Assembly (NCBI GenBank): GCA_029548365.1
Contig: JAKPNN010000021.1
Span: 100,636-164,635, forward strand
Reading direction: 5' to 3'
Length of the DNA: 64,000 nucleotides
DNA from: Chloroflexota bacterium
GTDB taxonomy: Bacteria; Chloroflexota; Anaerolineae; Anaerolineales; Anaerolineaceae
The notes below the pieces were generated by a model that saw only the letters and a list, made by a program, of their open reading frames with translations, was not told the DNA's origin and made no database searches. Shown here piece after piece: positions 16,460-24,531 of the stretch (position 1 is the first letter of the stretch; each line of letters opens with the position of its first letter). The position numbers and the translations under genes were made by a program.

Positions 16460-18039
16460 CAGGCATATACCGTCCCAATCCCATTGACCATGGCTTCATA
16501 AGCCATCTGCACCTTACCATAATTGCCATCCCGGTCAAGCGCCAGCCCTCGCCCAACCCCGGTAACAATTTGACCCAATCCAATCCTGCGCAGTTCGTCA
16601 TCCAATTTTTTTAGCATTAAGGGTGCACTGCCGGGTTCTGTACTGCGTCCATCAAAAATCAGGTGCAAGTAGACTTCATTTAATTGCTGTTCCTTTGCCA
16701 TTTTAATCAGCGCCAGGGGGTAGTCAATCGAGCCGTGGGAGCTCTTTTCGCTCAACAATCCGATCAAATGCAGCGCAGAACCCCGAGCTTTGACCTTCTG
16801 GATGGCTTTCAGGAAAACTGGATTGCTGGAAAAAGAGCCATTCCGCAAAGCCAGGTCCAGGCGGGTGTCATCCTGCAGCACCACCCTCCCTGCGCCAATG
16901 TTGCTGTGACCCGCCTCAGAATTGCCCGGCTTGCCAGCTTGCAGACCCACAGCTTCCCCCGATGCAGACAGGTTTGAAGACGGATATTGACTCATCAGCT
17001 CATCCCAAAAAGGAGTGTCTGCAAGATGAATGGGGTTGGTCTCATCTTTGCTGCCCAGGCCCCAACCATCGAGGATGATCAACATTACCTGCCGGTCCGG
17101 TCCCCATACATGCCCCGGCAGAAGGTTTTTCCCCGTCATTTCGGCAGCCGGGTCCAGGCCAAGCATCGCCAGGATCGTCGGCGCCAGGTCTGAAAGGCGA
17201 CCATCCTTCGGGACAAGCCCCGTATCCGAATTTTTATCAAGCACGATCAACGGCACGAGATTGGTGGTATGAGCCACGTGTGCTTTGCCCGCGTCCGTGC
17301 GCATCAATTCAAGGTTGCCATGGTCAGCGGTGATGATCACCACCATATCCTCAGCCAGGGCAGCAGTCACCACCCGGTTAAGGTGATGATCAACGATCTC
17401 AGCACACTCAATTTTCGCTGCATCGTTGGATGTGTGCCCAATCACATCCCCATTGGCAAAATTGGTCACAATCAGCCTGTACGGGCCGCTAACGCTCCGG
17501 ATCAGTTCATCTGCCACTTCTGCCAGGCTCAGTCCTGGGACCTGGTCAAAGGCCACGCCTTTAGGGGAAGGGAACCGCTTACGGGTTTCGCCTGGAAACG
17601 GTTCATTACGTCCGCCATTAAGGAAAACAGTGATATGGGCAAATTTCTCCGATTCGGAACACCGCAATTGCTGCATTCCTACCTGGCTGACCAGCTCACC
17701 CAACGTGTTTGAAACCGCGTCGGGCGCAAAGGCCACTGGTAGATGAAGGAATTTGTCATGATAGAGCGTTAAGATCACAAAATCAGATAAGTTTAACGGG
17801 ACGCGTTGAAAATGCGAAAACCCATCTTCGGTAAAAGCCTCCGTTAGCTCAATTTCGCGTTCGCCACGGCGGCAGCAGAAGATAACCCCATCCCCATCTT
17901 TCACCAACCCCACAGGTTCGCCATTATCATCAACCCGTACCAGGGGTTCCATCGAATAATCGATCTGCCCGCGGCTGTAGGCTTCCTGTACAGCGGCAGC
18001 CATTGATAGGCCTCCGAAAAAACTGTGTTCGTTATCCAT
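16459..18039 (-). CDS. Circularly permuted GpmI-like phosphoglycerate mutase
   Basis: A protein of 526 residues that aligns along its whole length with cofactor-independent phosphoglycerate mutase (GpmI), but in the order second half, then first half. Residues about 15-305 correspond to the C-terminal part of GpmI (from 'AVQEAYSRG' to 'AEMTGKNLL'); a short linker PGHVWGPDRQ follows; residues about 318-526 correspond to the N-terminal part ('LIILDGWG' to 'KVQMAYEAMVNG'). Metal and catalytic residues are kept: Asp324, Ser374 (GNSEAGH), Asp198, His202, Asp239-His240, His257. Substrate residues are mostly kept (His435, Arg58, Arg61, Lys132, Arg497, Arg503), but the DGRD motif reads DGRST, with Ser466 for Asp. 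It may act on glycerate phosphates or on a related compound. Confidence 0.88.
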   Translation of the reverse strand: MDNEHSFFGGLSMAAAVQEAYSRGQIDYSMEPLVRVDDNGEPVGLVKDGDGVIFCCRRGEREIELTEAFTEDGFSHFQRVPLNLSDFVILTLYHDKFLHLPVAFAPDAVSNTLGELVSQVGMQQLRCSESEKFAHITVFLNGGRNEPFPGETRKRFPSPKGVAFDQVPGLSLAEVADELIRSVSGPYRLIVTNFANGDVIGHTSNDAAKIECAEIVDHHLNRVVTAALAEDMVVIITADHGNLELMRTDAGKAHVAHTTNLVPLIVLDKNSDTGLVPKDGRLSDLAPTILAMLGLDPAAEMTGKNLLPGHVWGPDRQVMLIILDGWGLGSKDETNPIHLADTPFWDELMSQYPSSNLSASGEAVGLQAGKPGNSEAGHSNIGAGRVVLQDDTRLDLALRNGSFSSNPVFLKAIQKVKARGSALHLIGLLSEKSSHGSIDYPLALIKMAKEQQLNEVYLHLIFDGRSTEPGSAPLMLKKLDDELRRIGLGQIVTGVGRGLALDRDGNYGKVQMAYEAMVNGIGTVYA

Positions 18040-18063
18040 AGTATTTATTTTCTTTTTTAAACC

Positions 18064-18819
18064 CTATTCGTCTAAGCCGTCCAGATTGATGTGGGGGCTT
18101 TCTGGAAAGAGTGTCAGTAAATCCTCAAAGTTGTGCAGGACAACATTGGGCTGGTTATCTTCAGTGACCTCAATCTGGGCCAGTTTTTCAGGTTGATTGA
18201 TGATCACCGAAAGACCAAAACCTGCCGCATGAGTACCGGTCACATCCCTGTTCAGGTTGTCACCAATGTAAGCGCAGTTCTCCGGGCTGACACCGATTTC
18301 CCTGGCCGCATGGTCATAAATAGCAGGGTCGGGTTTACGTATTCCTAAAACCGAGGATAAGACCACCGATTTGAAATATTGTGCCAGCCCATCTTTTTCA
18401 AGCCATTCGGGAATTTCCCGTGTGCCGATTAAATTGCTGATGATGCCCAGGATATAGCCGCGTTGGTGTAATGTTTTGATCACCGCTTCCATACCCTGCC
18501 CTAAAACGCGGTTTCCACCGGCTTGCCGGTATTGGTAGGTCAGTTCTTCGCCGAGAGGAGCGATTTTTTCTGCGGGAAGCTCCGGCACCAACCAGCGTGT
18601 CCATAATTCAGCATCCGGAGCTTCGCGCATGGTTTCAAACGCCCAGTCTCGATAGCCTTGATAGCGTTCATTTAACTGGGCGTAAACAGTGTCTGGGTCT
18701 TCATCCGCACCGATCAGCTCCGCAATCCGCTGTTTGGCAGCCAACTGGTGGGCTTCATCCTTGACCACAAATCGAAGGGTGTTGCCAAGGTCAAAAAAGA
18801 CCGCAGAAATTTCAGGCAT
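18064..18819 (-). CDS. HAD-family hydrolase
   Basis: A single-domain HAD protein of 251 residues: motif I AVFFDLGNTL (Asp10), motif II GIISNL, motif III GIRKPDP, motif IV YIGDNLNRD. The +2 Asp is Gly, as in some known sugar-phosphate phosphatases such as YihX. The cap carries the cluster's shared segment YRDWAFETM...AELWTRWLVPELP. Its ATG overlaps the 3' end of the upstream HAD gene by 8 bp, and the permuted mutase follows 24 bp downstream. It is probably a phosphatase on a pathway intermediate. Confidence 0.85.
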   Translation of the reverse strand: MPEISAVFFDLGNTLRFVVKDEAHQLAAKQRIAELIGADEDPDTVYAQLNERYQGYRDWAFETMREAPDAELWTRWLVPELPAEKIAPLGEELTYQYRQAGGNRVLGQGMEAVIKTLHQRGYILGIISNLIGTREIPEWLEKDGLAQYFKSVVLSSVLGIRKPDPAIYDHAAREIGVSPENCAYIGDNLNRDVTGTHAAGFGLSVIINQPEKLAQIEVTEDNQPNVVLHNFEDLLTLFPESPHINLDGLDE

Positions 18820-19552
18820 CCTGGTTCCTCGGCGGGAAGATGTCCAAAAGTTCGTCGATCCTGGTAATGGTCCGGTCGGGATTAATCAATACATCCTCCG
18901 GCATTTTCCTCAAGGTATCCGGCTCTTCAATCAAGATCATCAGCCCATATCCAGCCTCCCGCGTGCCCTGGATATCCCGTAAGGGATTGTCGCCCAGATA
19001 AGCGCATTTGGCAGGGTCAACACCAATTTCCCGGGACGCCAGTAAGAATATTTCAGGATTGGGTTTCCGAAGTGCAACAATGGAGGAAAGTATCACTGTT
19101 GAAAAATATTCCCTGACCTCATCTTCCTCCATCCAGTCCGGGATCTCTGTTTCGGTAATGGTGTTGGCAATAAGCCCCAATTTATATCCACGGCGATGAA
19201 GTTCAATGATGGTTTCCTTAACACCTTCTCGCGGCACCCGTCGGCCTTTAATATCCCGCCAATGGCGGGTAAGTTTGCTTGCCTGTGGAGCGATCAATTC
19301 TTCAGGATAATCAGGCAGCATCCACTTTGACCATAATTCAGTTTCTCTCACGTCCAACAGGATGGTTTTAGCCCGTTTTCGATAGACCTTATAACGATCT
19401 TTAAGCATTGAAATAAACTCATCCAGGGGCTGTTCTGCACCGACTGCAGTATGCAGATCTTCTGCAGCCTTTTGAGAAAACTCAGGATCTTTAATCACAA
19501 TGCGCAAAGTGTTTCCGACATCCAAAAAAATGGCTTCAATATTGGGATTCAT
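18812..19552 (-). CDS. HAD-family hydrolase, first gene of the minus-strand cluster
   Basis: A HAD protein of 246 residues with motif I AIFLDVGNTL, motif II LIANTI, motif III ALRKPNP and motif IV YLGDNPLRD, and the local cap segment ETELWSKWMLPDYPEEL. It is a paralogue of the next gene and of the HAD halves of the fusions at 2428, 4133 and 5831. The ATG at 19552 was chosen because GGAGG lies just upstream and HAD motif I then falls at the usual distance; the longer frame to 19654 would start inside the promoter. It is the first gene read from the promoter at 19621-19649. Confidence 0.85.
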   Translation of the reverse strand: MNPNIEAIFLDVGNTLRIVIKDPEFSQKAAEDLHTAVGAEQPLDEFISMLKDRYKVYRKRAKTILLDVRETELWSKWMLPDYPEELIAPQASKLTRHWRDIKGRRVPREGVKETIIELHRRGYKLGLIANTITETEIPDWMEEDEVREYFSTVILSSIVALRKPNPEIFLLASREIGVDPAKCAYLGDNPLRDIQGTREAGYGLMILIEEPDTLRKMPEDVLINPDRTITRIDELLDIFPPRNQDA

Positions 19553-19597
19553 GTTACCTCCGTTTGATTTAAGATGACTTTCAAAAGGTTGACGTTG

Positions 19598-19613
19598 TGA
19601 AAGTTTCCTTTCA
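19598..19613 (-). promoter_or_regulatory. Inverted repeat after the HAD-operon promoter, candidate RpiR operator
   Basis: TGAAAGGAAACTTTCA on the minus strand is a perfect 6-bp inverted repeat around GAAA, about 8 bp downstream of the -10 box and so near the transcription start. It resembles the element near the rpiR promoter. Confidence 0.4.
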
Positions 19614-19620
19614 TTTGTCG

Positions 19621-19649
19621 ATTTTACACCAGATTTTGGTTTTTTGCAA
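19621..19649 (-). promoter_or_regulatory. Promoter of the leftward kinase/mutase/HAD cluster
   Basis: On the minus strand: -35 TTGCAA (19644-19649), a 17-bp spacer, then -10 TAAAAT (19621-19626). It lies back to back with the lacI promoter at 19669-19697, separated by 19 bp. Confidence 0.65.
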
Positions 19650-19668
19650 GGCAATTTTCAAAATGGTA

Positions 19669-19697
19669 TTGACAAAGCATCCATTCTTGTGTAAACT
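19669..19697 (+). promoter_or_regulatory. Promoter of the lacI-type gene and rightward inositol operon
   Basis: Consensus -35 TTGACA (19669-19674), a 17-bp spacer and -10 TAAACT (19692-19697). The LacI-type operator follows 8 bp after the -10 box. Confidence 0.8.
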
Positions 19698-19705
19698 TAT
19701 AGTCA

Positions 19706-19721
19706 TTGCACACGTGTGCAA
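19706..19721. promoter_or_regulatory. LacI-type operator, copy 1
   Basis: TTGCACACGTGTGCAA is a perfect 16-bp palindrome with a central CG, as is typical for LacI/GalR-family operators. It covers the transcription-start region of the lacI gene, so autoregulation is expected. The 14-bp core TGCACACGTGTGCA recurs at 34826-34839 in front of the convergent operon. Confidence 0.85.
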
Positions 19722-19730
19722 AGGAAAAAA

Positions 19731-20765
19731 ATGGCAACTACCATAAAAACCATCGCAAAAATAACCGGCGTGTCCCATTCTACGGTCTCCAGAGCCCTCA
19801 GAGGCAGCCCCCTGGTCGCAGATGTCACTGCCGAACGCATCCGGATAGCCGCAGAGCAACTGGACTATCTGCCCAGCGCAGCCGCCCGCAGCTTGAAGAC
19901 CAAGCGGACTCATGTTTTGGGTGTTATCCTCAGTGGCATTGCGGATCCTTTCTTCAGCGAGGTATTAAATGGTATCGAAGGCGCCGCCCATGCTGCCGGT
20001 TACAGCCTGTTTATCGGCTCTTCCAATCATGACGCAGACAAAGAAGCGCGAATTGTCCAGACCATGCTCGAGCAGCGCATCGATGGTGGCATCATTTGCT
20101 CCACGCCGGTGAGCATTGAGCGCTGGCGGCAATTCCCAACCGATCGATTTCCAATCGTAGTGATCAATAACCAGGCTGCTGATCATTACAATTTCTCCAT
20201 TTACCACGATGATATCGATGGCAGCCGCCAGCTCGCGCGCCACTTGATTGAGCTCGGCCACAGAAAAATTGCCTATCTGGGTAATTCACATTCAGGGAAA
20301 ACCACCCTCGACCGTTTGAGCGGCCTGCAAGAAGAAATGGAATTCCAGGGGCTGTCTGTTGCCCCTGATCAAATTCACCATGCACCTGGCGGATCTCTGC
20401 AGATGGGCGCCGAAGGCATGAACTACTTTCTCAACCTGCCCCATCCACCGACCGCGGTGATGTGCTTCAACGATTTGCTCGCCATTGGCGCGTTAAAAGC
20501 CTGCCGCCAGGCTGGCGTTCGCGTTCCGGATGAGATCTCAGTCACCGGCTTTGACAATATCGCCTTCTCTGAATTCTCAGTGCCTCCGTTGACAACCCTC
20601 GATCAGCCAAAATATGAGATTGGGCGTCAAGCTGCACAATTGCTGTTGAGTTTGCTTTCAGAAGAGTCCGGCCTCCACAGTCACACACAGGGCGTCAAGG
20701 TACTTAAAGGAAGGTTGTTGGTCAGAGCTACTACTGCAAAGCCAAGGAAAAAGGAAACGCTGTGA
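19731..20765 (+). CDS. LacI-family repressor of the inositol regulon
   Basis: A regulator of 344 residues from the chosen ATG. It has an N-terminal LacI helix-turn-helix (TIKTIAKITGVSHSTVSRAL), a hinge 'SAAARSLKTKRTHVLGVI' and a periplasmic-binding-protein-like effector domain (about 60-335). The ATG at 19731 is preferred over GTG 19716, which lies inside the operator; AAAGGAA is the ribosome-binding site. The stop codon overlaps the next start (GTGA), so it is translated together with the catabolic genes. The operator in front of this gene and in front of the convergent operon points to control of both. The inducer is probably an inositol-derived intermediate; that is inference. Confidence 0.92.
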   Translation: MATTIKTIAKITGVSHSTVSRALRGSPLVADVTAERIRIAAEQLDYLPSAAARSLKTKRTHVLGVILSGIADPFFSEVLNGIEGAAHAAGYSLFIGSSNHDADKEARIVQTMLEQRIDGGIICSTPVSIERWRQFPTDRFPIVVINNQAADHYNFSIYHDDIDGSRQLARHLIELGHRKIAYLGNSHSGKTTLDRLSGLQEEMEFQGLSVAPDQIHHAPGGSLQMGAEGMNYFLNLPHPPTAVMCFNDLLAIGALKACRQAGVRVPDEISVTGFDNIAFSEFSVPPLTTLDQPKYEIGRQAAQLLLSLLSEESGLHSHTQGVKVLKGRLLVRATTAKPRKKETL

Positions 20766-22222
20766 GAAACGACTTCGAAGATCTGAAGATCATTGAAAGC
20801 TCCCTGGTCGCTGATAAGGATGCAGCTTATGCACTTTTGCATGATGATGGTGAGTTCAAGTTAGCCATTCTCGAAACAGGCGTGGGTGACTGGCAGGGAG
20901 AACGCACCCCAAAAAACACGCATTACCTGGTGATTGCCCCCAAAACCCCGCATAATACAGCGCTTCTGAGAAAAAGACTTCCCTGGCTAAATCCCGGTTT
21001 ATTGGGACTGCGCACCTCAGCCGGAATGGGCGACCGTCTGGGCTGGGCAACGCCCGGGCACATCCGTGCTGTGCGGCGAGTAGGCGGCAAAATTTCCCCG
21101 ATTTTTGCTCAGCAATCCATCCGCGAGATGAGCCGCACCAGCCGGACCGCCCAGCAGGTCATCGATGATGCCGTTTGGGGCGTCTTCCAAGAATCCTGGC
21201 AGGATGGGTTTGGCGCTGATGCCGACCACCTGAAAACTGAAGCGGATATCGACACTTGCCTGCAAGCGGGGTTCACCTTTTACACCATCGACCCCGGCGA
21301 ACATGTCGACAATCGCGCTGAAGGCGCCTCGCGATCCACATTACGTGAATTAGCCGCCCTATTAAATGAAGACATCAGCCCTAAAGCGAGCGGTTTACTG
21401 GATAAATCCATCAATATCGAAGGTCACGAACTGGTCTTTGATGAAGCGCGACTGCTCAAAGCTGTGGTGAAATACGGAAAAGCCGTGGCGCATGTAGCCA
21501 GGATGTACCACCACCTCATCGATCGCGCGGGCAGCCACCCTGTTGAATTGGAAGTCTCTGTTGATGAAACCGCGCAACCCACAAGCATGCTCGAACATGC
21601 CTATATCGCCAGCGAACTGAAGCGATTGGGCGTTAACTGGGTCAGCCTGGCACCCCGTTATTGCGGTCATTTCCCCAAAGGCGTGGATTATATCGGGGAC
21701 CCTCAAGCTTTTGAAGCTGATATCGCCCGCCATGCAGCTGTCGCCCGCCACTTTGGTCCTTACAAACTCAGCTTACATTCAGGGTCAGACAAGTTCAGCG
21801 TTTACGAAGCAGCCATGCGGCAGACACACGGCCTGGTCCACCTGAAAACAGCCGGCACAAGTTACCTGGAAGCGCTGCGCACCATTGCAGAGCAGGATGT
21901 CAATTTCTTCAAAGAAATTTATAGCTTTGCCCGAGAGCGTTACACGGTCGATCGGGTTAGCTATGACGTGTTCGGTGAGCTTGAGAACGCGCCTCACCCC
22001 GAGCAGGTCACAGATTGGCCCGCACTATTAGATCAATTTGATGCGCGTCAGATATTACATGTCACCTTTGGCTCAGTTCTGAACGAACGCAACCCGGAAG
22101 GCCATTTTCGCTTTTATACCGATTTTGCCAGGATCATCAAATCCAACCGGGAGCTGTATGCCTTAAATTTGGAAAAGCATTTTATCAAACATTTGCAACC
22201 TTTTGCTAATCCCTTAGCTTAA
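20762..22222 (+). CDS. uxaE: Tagaturonate/fructuronate epimerase (UxaE family)
   Basis: A protein of 486 residues resembling the UxaE family, first described in Thermotoga maritima, which interconverts D-tagaturonate and D-fructuronate at C3. Characteristic parts are 'GLRTSAGMGDRLGWATPGHI' near residue 85, 'TFYTIDPGEHVDNRAEGASR', 'NWVSLAPRYCGHFPKGVDYI' and 'GPYKLSLHSGSDKFSVYEAA'. It starts at GTG 20762 in a GTGA overlap with the lacI stop, with AAGGAAA upstream. It is the first enzyme gene of the operon, and with IolO and the UxuB-type SDR it closes the path from 5-keto-L-gluconate to D-mannonate. The assignment is from memory of the family, not a search. Confidence 0.8.
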   Translation: MRNDFEDLKIIESSLVADKDAAYALLHDDGEFKLAILETGVGDWQGERTPKNTHYLVIAPKTPHNTALLRKRLPWLNPGLLGLRTSAGMGDRLGWATPGHIRAVRRVGGKISPIFAQQSIREMSRTSRTAQQVIDDAVWGVFQESWQDGFGADADHLKTEADIDTCLQAGFTFYTIDPGEHVDNRAEGASRSTLRELAALLNEDISPKASGLLDKSINIEGHELVFDEARLLKAVVKYGKAVAHVARMYHHLIDRAGSHPVELEVSVDETAQPTSMLEHAYIASELKRLGVNWVSLAPRYCGHFPKGVDYIGDPQAFEADIARHAAVARHFGPYKLSLHSGSDKFSVYEAAMRQTHGLVHLKTAGTSYLEALRTIAEQDVNFFKEIYSFARERYTVDRVSYDVFGELENAPHPEQVTDWPALLDQFDARQILHVTFGSVLNERNPEGHFRFYTDFARIIKSNRELYALNLEKHFIKHLQPFANPLA

Positions 22223-22261
22223 TTGGTCAACAAAAAATATTTTAGATAAAGGAGAATTATC

Positions 22262-23305
22262 ATGGAAAAAATGAAAGCACTTGTATTGAAAGACGTTGGA
22301 AAACTGGTCTTTGAAGACCGGCCTATTCCCCAGGTTAAAGACCCTGATGATGTTGTTCTGAAAATTAAAGCCGTGGGTATCTGCGGAACAGACCTGAAAA
22401 TTGTGGAAGGCAAGCACCACTACAAACTCGACACCGTCCTTGGTCACGAATTTTGTGGAGAGGTCGTGGATATTGGTACTCACGTACATCATATCAAAGT
22501 CGGTGACCGCGTGGCTGTTGACAATAACATTCGCTGTGGTTTTTGTGAATTTTGCCGGATGGGACTCACCAGCCAGTGTGTTGACATCAAAACCAGCGCC
22601 CTGGGCGTGATGCGTGATGGCGGTTATGCTGAATACACCATCGTCCCGGAAAAACAATGCTACGTTCTGCCTGATGAAATTGACGACGTCGCTGGCACCC
22701 AGGTGGAAACCCTGGCAACCGTCGTTAATGGCATGAATGCTCTGCAGATGCTGCCCTACGATTACGTGCATGTGATTGGTTTTGGGCCCATCGGTTACCT
22801 TTTTGCCCAATTTGCTAAAAACATTGCCGTCAAAGTCTCTGTATCCGAGATTGACCCCTTCCGGCTTGACCTGGCGCACAAATGTGGGCTGACTGCCTGG
22901 AACCCACACGAAGTCGACCTGGTAGAGAAGGTCAACGAGTTCACCTATGGCAGCAAAGCTGACATTGTCATCGAAGCGACCGGCAACGGTTTTGAAGAAG
23001 CTTTGAAGATCGTCACCCCGGGCGGAACAATTTTACCCTTCGGCATGGATTCCAGTATCACCACCACCATTGTCCCTAACCAGATTACCCGCTGGGCAAC
23101 CAAGATCATCGGCCTGTACCTGGGTCAGAACACCATGCTGCCTTCCGTTCGTATTTTCCGGGAAAACACCCTGGATATGAGCCAGTTCTACACCAAAGTC
23201 ATTCCTCTTGAGGAAGGTCCCAGTGCTTTCAAAGACCTCGGCCTGGATCTCGACACGCTTACCCGCGGACCCAAGAGCGCCATGAAAATCGTCATGATTC
23301 CTTAA
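22262..23305 (+). CDS. Zinc-dependent medium-chain alcohol/polyol dehydrogenase
   Basis: An MDR-family dehydrogenase of 347 residues. Catalytic zinc residues lie in GICGTD and GHEFCGEV, the four structural-zinc cysteines in 'CGFCEFCRMGLTSQC', and the Rossmann fold begins near VIGFGPIGYLF (NAD(P) site). It resembles sorbitol or threonine dehydrogenases. It is preceded by AAAGGAG. In this operon it could oxidise another inositol isomer or act on a keto-acid intermediate; the sequence does not decide. It is shorter than, and clearly different from, the IolM-like dehydrogenase at 24532. Confidence 0.85.
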   Translation: MEKMKALVLKDVGKLVFEDRPIPQVKDPDDVVLKIKAVGICGTDLKIVEGKHHYKLDTVLGHEFCGEVVDIGTHVHHIKVGDRVAVDNNIRCGFCEFCRMGLTSQCVDIKTSALGVMRDGGYAEYTIVPEKQCYVLPDEIDDVAGTQVETLATVVNGMNALQMLPYDYVHVIGFGPIGYLFAQFAKNIAVKVSVSEIDPFRLDLAHKCGLTAWNPHEVDLVEKVNEFTYGSKADIVIEATGNGFEEALKIVTPGGTILPFGMDSSITTTIVPNQITRWATKIIGLYLGQNTMLPSVRIFRENTLDMSQFYTKVIPLEEGPSAFKDLGLDLDTLTRGPKSAMKIVMIP

Positions 23306-23373
23306 TCTCCGTCCTTAATCACTTGGGATGAACGATGAAGAATTCATGAACGAAGAAAAAAAGGAGCACCATA

Positions 23374-24498
23374 ATGCCTGATAAACCAATCCCTCAAGGA
23401 TTATTACCCACCAGCGAACCTGACCTGTTTTTTGAAGACAATCCTGTCGGGCGCTTGAAAAAATCGGTTTGGGAAGCCAGCGATGCCGAAATCGACGCAA
23501 TTTTGGAAGATTACGGTATCCCATCTCCCGTCGAGTGGGCAAAACCTGGCTCGTATATTCAAACCACCACCCGCTGGCAGGTGGAAGCCAACCGTAAGAA
23601 AAATGACGTTGTCTTCATTCCCGTTGGCTGCACCGAGCTGCACGGACAGCATCTGCCCAGCGCGGCTGACACCCTGTACGTCAGCGCCATCTGCGAAGGT
23701 GTGCGCCGGTTCACCGCCAAACGCGGCGCCCCGGTCAACCTGGCTTTGCCGCCGCTCAACTATGGCGGACATCCCTACCACCACTTGGGCATGCCCGGCA
23801 CGGTCATCGTGCGGGAACACGTGGTGCGCGAGATGATGATCGATGTCATGTTGGGCTTGTGGAATGATGGTTTCCGGAAGCAGTTAATCGTCAATAACCA
23901 TGGCCAGCTGTGGATGCTTGAATCCGCTGTGCAGGAATTCCAAAAACGCTACCAGTTGCCGGGTATCTTCCGTGTAATCGACTGGCACCGCGGCGTGCGT
24001 GAATTTTTCCGCTCCGATGACCGCGGCGGCACCATGAGTACGAACTTTGTCCACGCTGACGAATCAGAAACATCGTTGAGCCTGCTGCTACACCCCGAAA
24101 TGGTAGACATGGACTATGCCGTGGATACCGAGGGCATCAGCTACCTGCCAGAAGGTCATTTCGACAAATCCGTCGACCCCTTTGGTCGGCCCAGCCGCTG
24201 GTCTGAAGGCGAAGGTCACTTTGCAATTGAAATTGCAGCCACACCCGAAGGCGTTGTGGGTAAGGCTAAATCTGGCGCTGCCCAAAAAGCCAAGCGGCCG
24301 ATGGCAGCCATCCTCAAATACTTAACCCTGTGGCACGATGATGTTTTGGATGCCTTCCCGGCAGGCGAGGTTCCCCCGGTAGAAAAAGTGACCCTGCGCA
24401 CAGAAAAGGACATGGAGCCCTACTTGCGTGAACCCCTGAGCGAAGGTTGGAAGACAGTCTACGGTATCCCGCGCATTGGTCAGGGCACCGAAGTCTGA
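23374..24498 (+). CDS. iolN: Creatininase-family hydrolase, 3-dehydro-scyllo-inosose hydrolase type (IolN)
   Basis: A protein of 374 residues of the creatininase family, with metal ligands in 'PVGCTELHGQHLP', a conserved Asp in 'SAADTL', 'NNHGQLWM' and 'NFVHADESETSL' (Glu). In the Thermotoga maritima inositol pathway a creatininase-family enzyme (IolN) opens the diketo-inositol ring to 5-keto-L-gluconate. The long extra N-terminal segment (about 1-70), the immediate IolM neighbour and the operon make this role likely. A strong AAAAGGAG precedes the ATG. A plain creatininase role is unlikely in this context. Confidence 0.8.
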   Translation: MPDKPIPQGLLPTSEPDLFFEDNPVGRLKKSVWEASDAEIDAILEDYGIPSPVEWAKPGSYIQTTTRWQVEANRKKNDVVFIPVGCTELHGQHLPSAADTLYVSAICEGVRRFTAKRGAPVNLALPPLNYGGHPYHHLGMPGTVIVREHVVREMMIDVMLGLWNDGFRKQLIVNNHGQLWMLESAVQEFQKRYQLPGIFRVIDWHRGVREFFRSDDRGGTMSTNFVHADESETSLSLLLHPEMVDMDYAVDTEGISYLPEGHFDKSVDPFGRPSRWSEGEGHFAIEIAATPEGVVGKAKSGAAQKAKRPMAAILKYLTLWHDDVLDAFPAGEVPPVEKVTLRTEKDMEPYLREPLSEGWKTVYGIPRIGQGTEV

Positions 24499-24531
24499 TA
24501 ATCGCCCTGATTAGAATGAAGGAGACTGATA

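Noticed and set aside
16459..18039. Two fused partial mutase genes instead of a permutation
   Set aside because: Each GpmI region occurs once only, and the end of the protein continues into its beginning in the normal GpmI order, as expected for a true circular permutation.
23374..24498. Creatinine amidohydrolase
   Set aside because: The family fits, but the operon with IolM, IolO and UxaE points to the inositol-ring hydrolase instead.
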